Position numbers and translations under genes: made by a program
Part shown: one piece after another, positions 7,929 through 17,600 of the stretch
How the letters are laid out: every line of letters starts with the position of its first letter
Position numbering within the stretch: position 1 is the first letter of the stretch
The notes under the pieces: generated by a model
The model's database searches: none
Seen by the model: only the letters and a program-made list of their open reading frames with translations
What the model was told of the DNA's origin: nothing
NCBI RefSeq assembly: GCF_031583145.1
Contig: NZ_CP134050.1
Span: 1,946,501-2,010,500, forward strand
Length of the DNA: 64,000 nucleotides
Origin: Brevibacillus brevis
GTDB taxonomy: Bacteria; Bacillota; Bacilli; Brevibacillales; Brevibacillaceae
Direction: 5' to 3'

Positions 7929-9680
7929 ATGGCAAAAGGTAAACTTATCATTGTCGGTGGTGGTTTGGCCGGCTTGATGGCTACCATCAAAGCAGCAGAA
8001 AAAGGTGTTCCTGTCCAGCTCTTCTCCCTGGTTCCGGTAAAACGGTCCCACTCCGTCTGTGCGCAAGGTGGCATTAACGGAGCGGTAAATACCAAAGGGG
8101 AAGGCGACTCCACCTGGATTCACTTTGACGATACCGTTTACGGCGGGGACTTCCTGGCGAACCAGCCGCCTGTAAAAGCAATGTGCGACGCAGCACCTGG
8201 CATCATCTACATGCTGGACCGCATGGGCGTCATGTTCAACCGCACTCCAGAAGGTCTGCTTGACTTCCGTCGCTTCGGAGGTACTCAGCACCATCGTACG
8301 GCGTTTGCGGGTGCTACAACCGGTCAACAGCTCCTTTACGCTCTGGACGAGCAAGTGCGCCGCTTTGAAGCGGAAGGTCTGGTCACCAAGTACGAATATT
8401 GGGATTTCCTCGGAGCCGTTTTGGACGATGCAGGGACCTGTAAAGGGATTACCGCGCAGAACATGCGTTCCGGCGAAATCCAATCCTTCCGTGCAGATGC
8501 TGTCATTCTGGCAACGGGCGGACCTGGTATCATCTTCGGTAAATCGACCAACTCGATCATCAACACAGGTACCGCTGCATCCGCCGCTTATCAGCAAGGT
8601 GTCATTTATGCGAACGGCGAAATGATTCAGATCCACCCGACCGCGATTCCTGGCGACGACAAGCTTCGTCTGATGTCCGAGTCTGCGCGTGGAGAAGGTG
8701 GACGCGTTTGGACATACAAGGACGGGAAGCCTTGGTACTTCCTCGAAGAGAAATATCCGGCGTACGGAAACCTGGTGCCTCGCGACATCGCGACGCGCGA
8801 AATTTTCCACGTGTGCGTAGACATGAAGCTGGGTATCAACGGGGAAAACATGGTGTACCTCGACCTGTCCCACAAAGATCCGAAAGAGCTCGATGTAAAA
8901 CTGGGCGGAATCATCGAGATTTACGAGAAGTTCGTTGGGGATGACCCGCGCAAAGTGCCGATGAAGATCTTCCCTGCGGTTCACTACTCCATGGGCGGCA
9001 TGTGGGTTGACTACAACCAAATGACGAACATCCCTGGCTTGTTCGCTGCAGGCGAGTGCGATTTCTCCCAACACGGTGCGAACCGACTGGGCGCAAACTC
9101 TCTCTTGTCCGCGATCTTCGGCGGTATGGTAGCCGGTCCAAAAGCGATCGAATACATGGAAGGTCTGAAGCAATCGTCTGACGATCTGTCTTCCATGCTC
9201 TTCGACGGCTACGCCAAGAAAGAACAAGAGAAGTACGACAACATCCTGAAAATGGACGGAACGGAAAATGCTTACCTGATCCACAAGGAACTGGGTGAGT
9301 GGATGACTGACAACGTGACGGTAGTACGTTACAACGACCGTCTGCAAAAAACGGATGACAAGATCCTCGAGTTGATGGAGCGCTACAAAAAAATCAACAT
9401 CAACGATACGAACAAATGGAGCAACTCCGGTGCTTCCTTTACCCGTCACCTGTGGAACATGCTGGTACTGGCTCGCGTGATTACGCTCGGCGCTCTCAAG
9501 CGTGACGAGAGCCGCGGTGCTCACTACAAGCCTGAATTCCCTGAGCGCGACGACGAGAACTTTATGAAGACGACGATGGCGAAGTTCAATCCGGAAACGA
9601 CTGCGCCAGAAATCTACTACGAAGATGTTGACGCTTCTCTGATCGCGCCGCGCAAGCGTGACTACACGACGAAGCACTAA
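7929..9680 (+). CDS. sdhA: Succinate dehydrogenase flavoprotein subunit
   Basis: The 583-residue catalytic subunit that oxidises succinate to fumarate in the TCA cycle. It opens with the FAD-binding 'IIVGGGLAGLMATIKAA' and has the 'RSHSVCAQGGINGAV' segment holding the histidine that binds FAD covalently. The 'HPTAIPGDDKLRLMSESARG' active-site stretch and 'GAHYKPEFPERDD' near the C-terminus are also present. Length is normal for the Bacillales enzyme. Second gene of the operon. Confidence 0.97.
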   Translation: MAKGKLIIVGGGLAGLMATIKAAEKGVPVQLFSLVPVKRSHSVCAQGGINGAVNTKGEGDSTWIHFDDTVYGGDFLANQPPVKAMCDAAPGIIYMLDRMGVMFNRTPEGLLDFRRFGGTQHHRTAFAGATTGQQLLYALDEQVRRFEAEGLVTKYEYWDFLGAVLDDAGTCKGITAQNMRSGEIQSFRADAVILATGGPGIIFGKSTNSIINTGTAASAAYQQGVIYANGEMIQIHPTAIPGDDKLRLMSESARGEGGRVWTYKDGKPWYFLEEKYPAYGNLVPRDIATREIFHVCVDMKLGINGENMVYLDLSHKDPKELDVKLGGIIEIYEKFVGDDPRKVPMKIFPAVHYSMGGMWVDYNQMTNIPGLFAAGECDFSQHGANRLGANSLLSAIFGGMVAGPKAIEYMEGLKQSSDDLSSMLFDGYAKKEQEKYDNILKMDGTENAYLIHKELGEWMTDNVTVVRYNDRLQKTDDKILELMERYKKININDTNKWSNSGASFTRHLWNMLVLARVITLGALKRDESRGAHYKPEFPERDDENFMKTTMAKFNPETTAPEIYYEDVDASLIAPRKRDYTTKH

Positions 9681-9701
9681 TAAAACAGGAGGTAACTGAT
9701 C

Positions 9702-10451
9702 ATGGCAGAGAAATTGATTCACCTGATTATTACTCGTCAAGATAGCCCTGACAGCACTCCGTACAAGGAAGAGTTCAAAATTCCTTACCGTCCGAATATG
9801 AACGTAATCGGTGCGCTGATGGAAATCCAACGCAACCCGCTGAACGCTCAAGGTCAAAAAACGGCGCCGGTAACCTGGGAATCGAACTGCTTGGAAGAAG
9901 TATGCGGTGCCTGCTCGATGGTCATTAACGGGAAACCGCGCCAAGCGTGCTCTGCGCTTGTCGACAAGCTGGAACAGCCAATCCGTCTGGAGCCAATGAG
10001 CACGTTCCCTGTACAACGCGACCTGTCCGTTGACCGCAGCCGTATGTTCGATGCGTTGAAACGCGTAAAAGCGTGGATTCCAATCGACGGTACGCACGAT
10101 CTCGGTCCTGGTCCGCGCATGCCGGAAGTGGATCGCCAATGGGCATACGAGCTGTCCAAGTGCATGACTTGCGGCGTATGTCTGGAAGCATGCCCGAACG
10201 TAAACGCGAAATCCGACTTTATCGGTCCGTTCGCGATCTCTCAAGTTCGTCTGTTCAACGAGCATCCTACCGGTAAAATGAACAGACACGAGCGTCTGGA
10301 AGCATTGATGGAAGACGGCGGCATCGGCGATTGCGGTAACTCGCAAAACTGCGTGCAGGCTTGCCCGAAAGGCATTCCGCTCACGACTTCGATCGCTCAC
10401 ATGAACAAAGAAACCACCAAACATGCCGTGAAGAAATTCTTCTTCTCGTAA
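9702..10451 (+). CDS. sdhB: Succinate dehydrogenase iron-sulfur subunit
   Basis: A 249-residue electron carrier between SdhA and SdhC. The N-terminal ferredoxin-like [2Fe-2S] site is C63, C68, C71 and C83 ('CLEEVCGACSMVINGKPRQAC' read in two parts). Two further clusters use 'CMTCGVCLEACPN' and 'CGNSQNCVQACPKGIP'. The ATG at 9702 follows ACAGGAGGTAA. Last gene of sdhCAB, followed by a strong terminator. Confidence 0.97.
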   Translation: MAEKLIHLIITRQDSPDSTPYKEEFKIPYRPNMNVIGALMEIQRNPLNAQGQKTAPVTWESNCLEEVCGACSMVINGKPRQACSALVDKLEQPIRLEPMSTFPVQRDLSVDRSRMFDALKRVKAWIPIDGTHDLGPGPRMPEVDRQWAYELSKCMTCGVCLEACPNVNAKSDFIGPFAISQVRLFNEHPTGKMNRHERLEALMEDGGIGDCGNSQNCVQACPKGIPLTTSIAHMNKETTKHAVKKFFFS

Positions 10452-10467
10452 TGCTTTTAAGCAAAAG

Positions 10468-10506
10468 AGCGTGCAACCCGCAAGACGGGCTGCACGCTTT
10501 TTTTTG
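10468..10506 (+). terminator. Terminator of sdhCAB
   Basis: The 13-bp stem AGCGTGCAACCCG / CGGGCTGCACGCT (one A-C mismatch-like position) with loop CAAGA is followed by eight T. It lies 17 bases past sdhB and also faces the end of the convergent MFS gene. Confidence 0.9.
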
Positions 10507-10516
10507 CTGAGGACGA

Positions 10517-11683
10517 TCAGCGCAAGACGGCCTGCTTTCGAGTTCGCATCGCGAAAGAAGACAGGCATACGCCGAGTGCAATAGCGAGAAGCAACGCGGC
10601 TCCCCACGGATTGTAAAAGACGGTAGCGGTGGAATGGACGAGCAGCCCTCCGAAAGCTGCACCGCTTGCCAATCCCAATTGAATGAACGAAGTGTTGATG
10701 CCAAGAAGAAGTTCGGCGGATTCAGGGGACAGGGAAATCAGCGATGTCTGGACCGAGGGAGCCAGGAAAAACAGACTGCCGAACGCCACAGCGAGCAACG
10801 AGACGCCGAGTGCGGGCAAAGACGTGGCGAGCGGGAGGAGCGCAAGCGAGACGACAATGCCGAGCATCCCGATGACGAGGATACGCATGCTGCCCCAGCG
10901 ATCGGTCGCGGATCCGCCCAAGCGGGAACCGGCTACTCCGACCAGCCCCAAGAGGAGCATGATCACTCCGGTTTGCGGGATCGTGAAATGCAGCAGGTCG
11001 ACCAAGAAGGGGGTGACATACGTATTTATCATTGAAATCCCGGATTCCCGAAAAAAGGTGAACAGAAACGTCAGCAGCAAAACCGGCTGCCTGAGAAGCT
11101 GCAGCTGCTGTCGAAACGGGACGTGGGAGCCGCCATCGATGCGAGGGAGCAGGCGTATCAGGCCGAACAGCAAAATGACACTGAGGACGGCAAGCATGAG
11201 AAAGATCAGTTTCCAGCTCAGCCAGCCCGATATCGCGATGCCCAAAGGAATACCAAGCACCATGGCTGCGGAAAAACCGAGGATCAGAGTCCCGATCGCA
11301 CTCCCGATTTTGTCTGGGGAAGCCAGCCGGGAGACGGCACCGAATGAGACGACGAGAAATAACCCGGCACTGACTGCGACGATCACCCGGGAAGCAAGAA
11401 GCATGACGAAATGGGATCCCCAAAGAGCAAGCAGGCACCCCGCGATGAAGACGAGCAAGGAGCCGACCAGGACCTGCTTTCGCTCCAGTCGGGAGGTCAG
11501 CGCGACGAGAATGGGTGTACCGATGGCATAGGAGAGGGAAAAGGCGGTGATCAGCTGGCCTGCCAGCGCGACAGAGATCTGCAGGTCGTCTGCAATGATC
11601 TGGAGAATGCCGCCGACGATCAGTTCGGAAGTGGCGGTCAAAAAAACACCGAGGGTGAGCAAATACAGGATCGAGCGATTCAT
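10517..11683 (-). CDS. MFS transporter, 12-TM drug-efflux type
   Basis: A 388-residue membrane protein with about twelve hydrophobic segments, resembling AraJ/YdhL-type major facilitator exporters. The N-terminal region has 'GGILQIIADDLQISVALAGQ' and the MFS loop between TM2 and TM3 reads 'LTSRLERKQVLVGSLL'. The ATG at 11683 is preceded by AAAGGAAGG. It is divergent from an HxlR regulator (11857), with palindromic sites between them, so local control by that regulator is likely. The substrate cannot be told from sequence. Confidence 0.85.
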   Translation of the reverse strand: MNRSILYLLTLGVFLTATSELIVGGILQIIADDLQISVALAGQLITAFSLSYAIGTPILVALTSRLERKQVLVGSLLVFIAGCLLALWGSHFVMLLASRVIVAVSAGLFLVVSFGAVSRLASPDKIGSAIGTLILGFSAAMVLGIPLGIAISGWLSWKLIFLMLAVLSVILLFGLIRLLPRIDGGSHVPFRQQLQLLRQPVLLLTFLFTFFRESGISMINTYVTPFLVDLLHFTIPQTGVIMLLLGLVGVAGSRLGGSATDRWGSMRILVIGMLGIVVSLALLPLATSLPALGVSLLAVAFGSLFFLAPSVQTSLISLSPESAELLLGINTSFIQLGLASGAAFGGLLVHSTATVFYNPWGAALLLAIALGVCLSSFAMRTRKQAVLR

Positions 11684-11768
11684 GGATACCTTCCTTTCAT
11701 TGCGCTCCGCTCTCTGACACGGAGAGGGGACGCGAGCAGTTGTGAATGATTGACAGTATAAAATCTTT

Positions 11769-11840
11769 TCTTACATAATGTAAGAAGGCAAAGTAAATGG
11801 ATATTGTCCTGTTATTTTGACCAACTTACTTTTTGTTAGT
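11769..11840. promoter_or_regulatory. Divergent operator region between MFS and HxlR genes
   Basis: Two inverted repeats occur here. One is a perfect 19-base palindrome TTCTTACAT-A-ATGTAAGAA (11769-11787). The other is AACTTAC-TTTTT-GTTAGTT (11823-11841, one mismatch). Their place between a transporter and a divergent HxlR regulator suggests operator function; this is inferred from position and symmetry. Confidence 0.5.
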
Positions 11841-11856
11841 TAAGGTGGTGGATGAT

Positions 11857-12207
11857 GTGGCGTCCGATCAGGCAGCAAACGGTGGGAAGGAAGAAAATCA
11901 TTCGGAAGATTCGGGGATTTGTGCGGTCTTGCGAATTCTCGGTGCAAAATGGGCGTTCCTCGTCCTGAGTGAGCTGATGCAGGGGCCTCAGCGGTTTAAC
12001 GAGCTGAAACGGAGAGTGTCTGTCATCAAGACCCAATCGCTCACGGATACCCTTCGCCATCTGGAGCAGAACGGCCTCGTTCACCGGGAAGTCTTTCCAA
12101 CCGTACCGATCACCGTGCAGTACTCTTTGACGGAGAAGGGAAGCGACTTTCAGGCGGCTCTGCTGGAGATGGAGAAATGGGTGCAGAAATGGGGCAGCGA
12201 CGTGTAA
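11857..12207 (+). CDS. HxlR family transcriptional regulator
   Basis: A 116-residue winged-helix DNA-binding protein. The family core is clear: a cysteine before the domain ('GICAVLRILGAKWAFLVLSE'), 'RFNELKRRV', 'SLTDTLRHLEQNGLVHREVF' and 'VQYSLTEKGSDF'. GTG 11857 was chosen because AAGGTGG (11842-11848) lies 8 bases upstream; earlier in-frame TTG 11833 has no site. Some HxlR proteins sense thiol-reactive compounds through the N-terminal cysteine (the one at residue 21 here). Likely regulates the divergent MFS exporter. Confidence 0.85.
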   Translation: MASDQAANGGKEENHSEDSGICAVLRILGAKWAFLVLSELMQGPQRFNELKRRVSVIKTQSLTDTLRHLEQNGLVHREVFPTVPITVQYSLTEKGSDFQAALLEMEKWVQKWGSDV

Positions 12208-12211
12208 GCAT

Positions 12212-12249
12212 AAAAAAGCCAGCAGCTTGGAAAGAGCTGCCGGCTTTTT
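12212..12249 (+). terminator. Terminator after the HxlR gene
   Basis: Stem AAAAGCCAGCAGCT / AGCTGCCGGCTTTTT with loop TGGAAAG, ending in a T-run. It starts a few bases past the TAA. Confidence 0.85.
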
Positions 12250-12329
12250 GCTTTACGGATCGGAAAGGATAAACATCCTGGCCATCTTCGCGGTCGCCCA
12301 TCGGCGAGTTGGCCTCGATTAGGGTTTTC

Positions 12330-13907
12330 TTATGACGCTTTCAGGTCTTGGCCATCCTCTTTCTTACCCGGTTTGCTGATCGTAATTTTTCCGAGGAAAA
12401 ACGTACAGACGGCACCGAGCAGGACGAAAAGCATGCCGTAGAGGAAGACGTGGTGCAGGGATTCAACCATGGAAGACTTCAGAATCGGCAGAAGCGTATC
12501 GCGAATCGCGGCCGGGATCTTCGCCAAAGTCTCCGGGCTGTACATCATCGAGTAAAGCCCTTGCGGATTCGTGTGGATCATCGATTCCATTTGCTGCACC
12601 ATCTCATGCGACTGTGACGGGAGCTTTTCCAGGAACGGGACGAGCTTGGTCTGCAAGAGGCCGCTCGACTGAAAGTTCATGACCGCTCCGAGAATCGTCA
12701 TGCCGAATGTACCGCCGATCTGGCGGAAAAATTGGCTGGAAGAAGTGACGACCCCTAGCTCCGATTTCGGGAACGATTCCTGGAGCGCAATCGTAATCAG
12801 TGGCATGACGAGACCCATCCCGAGGCCAAGTACGACCATGTACGACATCGCGCTCCATTTTGTCGTCTCCAGACTCATGCCGGAGAGCAGCCAGAAGCCG
12901 AGGCCCATGGCGAGCATGCCGACGAGCATTTGCGTCCGGAGCCCGACCTTGTGGACCAAGCGGCCGCCAAAGATGCTGGTCGCCATCATGGACAGCATCA
13001 TCGGAATCATGACGGTACCTGATTCCGAGGCGCTGATTCCGATTACGCCTTGCATGAACAGCGGTACGAACATGATCGCGCCGAACATCCCTACAGACAT
13101 CAGGAAGCCGATTCCGGACAGAAGGGAAAAGGTCTTGTTTTGAAAGAGACGCAGCGGCAGGATCGGTTCGCTGACTCGGGACTCGATCACAAGGAACGCG
13201 GCCAAAAAGACGACGGCGAGTCCAAACAATGACAGAATCTGCCACGATCCCCACGGGTAGTCTTTGCCGCCGAAGGTAAGTCCGAGCAACAAACTGACGA
13301 CCCCGGCAATCATGGTGAACATGCCCCAAATGTCAATGTGGACAGGTCCTGTTTTCTTGTAGCCTCTCAGAGCGGTCGCGATCATGACGGTTGCCAGAAT
13401 CCCTACGGGCAGGTTGATGTAGAACACCCAACGCCAATCCAGCGAGTCGACAATCCAACCGCCTACTTGCGGACCCACGATCGAGGAGAGCCCGTAGATG
13501 GCACCGAATACCCCTTGCCATTTGGCCCTCTGTTCGCCGGTGAAGACGTCCCCGATAATGATCATGGCCATCGGCATCATGATCCCGCCGCCGATCCCTT
13601 GCAAGGCGCGGAAGAAAATCAGTTGATTCATCGACTGAGCCATCCCGCAGAGCATCGAGCCTGCCATGAAAATGATCAGGCCTGTCACATAAACGGATTT
13701 TCGGCCGATGAGGTCAGCCAGTTTCCCGGCGATCGGCACGACGGTTGTAGAACTGAGCATGTAAGCTGTGGTGAGCCATGTCATGACTCCCAAACCGCCG
13801 AGTTCCCCTACGATGCGGGGCATCGCTGTCCCGACGATCGTTCCGTCCAAAGCGGAAAACAGCATCGCCACGAGCAATCCGGCGATGAGCAAGCCGCGGT
13901 TCTTCAT
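12330..13907 (-). CDS. DHA2 family multidrug MFS transporter (EmrB/QacA type)
   Basis: A 525-residue proton-driven exporter with about fourteen membrane segments. It shows the family's 'LDGTIVGTAMPRIVGELGG' motif in TM1, 'GKLADLIGRKSVYVTGLI' between TM2 and TM3, and 'RALQGIGGGIMMPMAMIIIG' in the TM4 region. ATG 13907 follows GGAGGAACAA; a TTG six codons upstream is less well placed. The marR gene lies upstream on the same strand (14461-14012), about 105 bases away, suggesting a repressor-pump operon. The substrate is unknown. Confidence 0.9.
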   Translation of the reverse strand: MKNRGLLIAGLLVAMLFSALDGTIVGTAMPRIVGELGGLGVMTWLTTAYMLSSTTVVPIAGKLADLIGRKSVYVTGLIIFMAGSMLCGMAQSMNQLIFFRALQGIGGGIMMPMAMIIIGDVFTGEQRAKWQGVFGAIYGLSSIVGPQVGGWIVDSLDWRWVFYINLPVGILATVMIATALRGYKKTGPVHIDIWGMFTMIAGVVSLLLGLTFGGKDYPWGSWQILSLFGLAVVFLAAFLVIESRVSEPILPLRLFQNKTFSLLSGIGFLMSVGMFGAIMFVPLFMQGVIGISASESGTVMIPMMLSMMATSIFGGRLVHKVGLRTQMLVGMLAMGLGFWLLSGMSLETTKWSAMSYMVVLGLGMGLVMPLITIALQESFPKSELGVVTSSSQFFRQIGGTFGMTILGAVMNFQSSGLLQTKLVPFLEKLPSQSHEMVQQMESMIHTNPQGLYSMMYSPETLAKIPAAIRDTLLPILKSSMVESLHHVFLYGMLFVLLGAVCTFFLGKITISKPGKKEDGQDLKAS

Positions 13908-14011
13908 TTGTTCCTCCAAAATCAATCACTCCTACTCTTGTTCGCAAATCTCTGGATGCACGTAAATGAAAGTTGGGGGAGCGCAGTGGACCGCAATCCT
14001 GGAAGTGGAGC

Positions 14012-14461
14012 CTATGCTTGCGACTTCTTGTCCGCAGGGGAGACCTTCGCGAGTTTTTCGAAGATGCGAATCATGCTCTCCAGCTCTTCCGAAGTCAGAT
14101 GGGACAGATAATGCTGGAGAATGCCCAGCCTGTGCTGTTTCACTTGTGCGAGCGTTTCAAGCCCGGCCTCGGTGAGCTGGATGTGAACGACGCGGCGGTC
14201 ATCCTCGTCTCTGTCGCGGACGACAAACCCGTGTTTATCCAAACGGTCAATCATGGCAGTGATGGCGCTAGGCTTGACCGCCATCGAATCTGCCAGCTCT
14301 CCGACCGTACACTTGCCTTTCTGGTCCAGCTGGTGAAGAATGTAAAACTGCGGTCCCGTCAAGCCAAAGGAAGGCTCGGACAATTGCGGACCCAAGGCGC
14401 GCATCGTGGATCGAACGGCCTCTTGCAGGCGTTCCATCGCGTGCTGAATATCAGGTTGCAT
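14012..14461 (-). CDS. MarR family transcriptional regulator
   Basis: A 149-residue winged-helix regulator. The helix-turn-helix region is 'CTVGELADSMAVKPSAITAM' and the wing has 'DRDEDDRRVVHIQLTEAG', both classic MarR features. ATG 14461 lies behind GAGGAG. It precedes the DHA2 pump on the same strand, and palindrome-like sites lie upstream, consistent with an auto-regulated repressor released by a drug-like ligand. The ligand is not predictable. Confidence 0.9.
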   Translation of the reverse strand: MQPDIQHAMERLQEAVRSTMRALGPQLSEPSFGLTGPQFYILHQLDQKGKCTVGELADSMAVKPSAITAMIDRLDKHGFVVRDRDEDDRRVVHIQLTEAGLETLAQVKQHRLGILQHYLSHLTSEELESMIRIFEKLAKVSPADKKSQA

Positions 14462-14503
14462 AGGCGTCGCTCCTCGTCGAATTCGTACATTTTCTGTGCC
14501 GAA

Positions 14504-14537
14504 TATTTCACGTGGGAAATAGTTAACGTAATTAAAT
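14504..14537. promoter_or_regulatory. Possible MarR operator sites
   Basis: TATTTC (14504-14509) and GAAATA (14516-14521) form an inverted repeat, followed at once by AGTTAACGTAATTAAAT (14521-14537), which has the TTAA-rich symmetry common in MarR-box sites. The region separates marR from the divergent subtilase gene, so it could affect either. Position and symmetry are the only evidence. Confidence 0.4.
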
Positions 14538-14644
14538 ATATCCCTGCCCCACTTTTTTGTCAAGAACACATTGAAGGGAATAGGTGGGGGCTTCCCAGAG
14601 AAAACTTAAAGACAATGGAAGCTTTTCCAAAAAGGGGGCAAACG

Positions 14645-17600
14645 ATGAGAAAACGAGTTTACAGCTTAGGATTGGCGCTAGTTTTGCTTCCCGCGACAAC
14701 GGCAAACATCCTACACGTACAGGCAGAAGCATCAGTTGGATCAGCGGAGATGTACAGGCAGCTCATGAATGATGTACATCAGACCGTACAACAATTACAT
14801 ACAGGCAAGGCGGCCCCCTCGGGTGCAAACGAAGGAAGAGCGGTTGCTGACGAATGGTCGAAGATCTCGCATGCATTCCTGGGCGAGAAAGTATCCTCCG
14901 CTTCGACCTCGACGCTGGATATGATCGAGGCTCCCGAAGCATGGGAGAAAGCGGGAGTGAAAGGGGAAGGCATGCTGATCTCGGTAGTGGATACCGGAGT
15001 CAACCCCCAGCACCCCGATATGCCTGCTCCGCGCGATAAACGATTGGCCAAGCAAAAGTCGGGATCGACACAGAAGGTCATTCGCGGCTACAACTGGGCG
15101 GACCGAAACCAAACGACGGAAGACGTGGGAGAATCGCAGCATGGGGTACACGTGGCAGGAATCATCGCGGCGAACGGAAAGCTAAAGGGTGTCGCTCCGG
15201 AAGCGCAGATCATGAGCCAGAAGGTGTTTTCCAATTACCAGGGGGAAGTGCCGGGGCTAAGCGAGTCCATTTTGTTCGCGATTAACGATTCGATCGCGAA
15301 AAAAGCGGATGTCATCAACCTGAGCCTCGGTTCCTCGGCAGGCTACGTGGATGAGACGAATACCGAGCAGTACGCCGTCAAGCGGGCGGTGGACAATGGC
15401 GTCATCGTGGTGGCGGCTGCGGGAAATGACGCCTACTTCGGGAGCGACAAGGTACGGGAGCAAAACCCGGACGTGGCGATGGTCGGATCACCCGGATTGA
15501 CTCCCGACGCTTTTTCGGTAGCCTCCGTCAATGCGACTACATTGGCCGGGTACAGCTTTGGCGTGCAAGGCGTGCCAGGACTGGAGCGGGTGGTCTATCT
15601 GCACGGCCACGCGGGATCGGGCACGGTGATGACGCCCGTCTCCGCGCTGATGAAGCCGTATCCGCTCGTGTACATGGGCAAGGGCAAAAAGGAGGACTAC
15701 AATGTCTCCGTAAAAGGAAAGCTGGTGCTTTTGGAACGGGGCGACATCTCGTTCGATGAAAAGCTGCGGCTGGCCAAGGAGGCGGGAGCCGTCGGGGCCG
15801 TCATCTACAACAACGAGAGCGGCCCGCTTCTGATCAGCGCTGAGCACGCCAAGCAGCTTCCTGCCGTATCCATCCTGAAGCAGATGGGGGAGCAGCTGGC
15901 CCAGGCTCTGAAAAAGGGCAGGAAAGTGACGATTACCTTCGACGGCCAATACGCGCAAAATCCGATGCCTTATCCGGATGGCGGCACGATCTCCGGGTTT
16001 TCCTCCTGGGGTCCGACACCCGACCTCCAGTTCAAGCCGGAAATTGCCGCTCCCGGTGGCGGCATCCTGTCGACGGTGCGGGAATCCGAGTACGCGGTGA
16101 AAAGCGGGACCTCCATGGCAACCCCGCACGTCGCAGGGGGAATGGCGCTGCTTAAGGAAGCGTACCAAAAGCAGGGACGCGCGCTACAGGGTCGTGCACT
16201 TGTGGAGACATTGAAGGCTGCAGCGATGAATACGGCCGAGCCGATCATCGACCCGCGACATGCCGTCTCGACCGCTACCGACAAGCAGACGAAAAAGGTG
16301 CCGTACAGCCCGCGTGTGCAAGGGGCCGGTCTGATGCAGATCGCGAAAGCCATCCGTACGCCGGTCATCGTCGTGGACCGGAAAGGAAAGGCGGGAGTTT
16401 CGCTTGGGGAAATCGGTGCCACAACGGAGTTTTCCCTGTTCGTGGACAACAAGTTCGGGAAAAAGCCGGTCACTTATCAGGTCCAGGATGAATTCGGCGT
16501 GCTGACCGATTTGCGCAAGAACGGGGTAAACATGCTGACACAGACGCCTTTCGAAGGGGCGAAGCTGCAGTTTTCCAAGCAGCAGATTACGGTTGCCCCG
16601 GGTACGAGGGCAGAAGTAAAGGTGACGCTGCAAATCCCGAAGGAAGCAGGGCGCAACCGGTTTGCAGAAGGATTTATTTCCTTTCAGCCCGATGATCGGG
16701 AGCTGCCCAAGCTGCGAGTCCCGTATTACGGCTTTTACGGAAAATGGGACGAGCCGCGCGTCATGGACGAGCCGATGTGGAGTGCGGGAAGCCAAGAGAA
16801 GCGGACAGGAGTCAAAACGACGTGGTATCACGACAAGCAAAACGACAAATGGCGTTACCGCGAATACTTGGGTGTGACCGGAGCAGGGGAAGACGGTACG
16901 GCGCAGATCGATCCGGCGAAAATCGCCTTTTCTCCCAACGGCGATGGGCATTACGACGTGGCTGCTCCCTCCATCACCTTTTTGCGCAATGCCCGCCAGG
17001 TGGTCGTGGACGTCACGGACACGTCAGGCAAGCTGATCCGTTCGCTGACGAGAGTGGACCGAATCAGCAAGTTCGACCAGTCCAAGCTGGGCACTCCTTA
17101 TTACTACACGGAGCGGGAAGAGTGGGCCTGGGACGGCAAAGCCTTTTCTCCAGCGAAAGGGATCTATGAAAAAGTTCCTGACGGCAGCTACCAATTCGTG
17201 ATCAAAGCCAGAATCGACGGGCGAAACGCCAACTGGCAAACGCTCACCCTGCCGGTTCGCGTCGATACGAAGCCCCCACATCTTACCGCTTCGCTCTCGG
17301 GCAACCGTGTGCACTGGAACAGCAAGGACAAGGATGTGCAAGGGTATCTGCTCTACGTGAACGGGAAAAAGGCAGGAGGGCCGTACGCGCCAAGCGTGTC
17401 CGGCACAGTAATCAATCAGCCGGAGAAACGGATGAGCGTAGTCGCGTACGACTACGCCGGAAACGTTAGCGTCGTCGACATCAACGGGAAAAGTGATACC
17501 GTCCCGCCATTCATCGAGTTCCCTGACGATCTGTTCGTCTACGTGAAAATTTCCAAGCAGCCGGACGTGGCGATCCGCGGCAAAGTGACCGGGGAAGACA

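Noticed and set aside
7338..10607. 1089-codon minus-strand frame opposite sdhCAB
   Set aside because: It is a shadow of three certain sdh genes; composition is random-like with no start signals.
13973..14644. 224-codon N-terminal extension of the subtilase
   Set aside because: It overlaps marR on the other strand and lies upstream of a proper ribosome site and signal peptide at ATG 14645.
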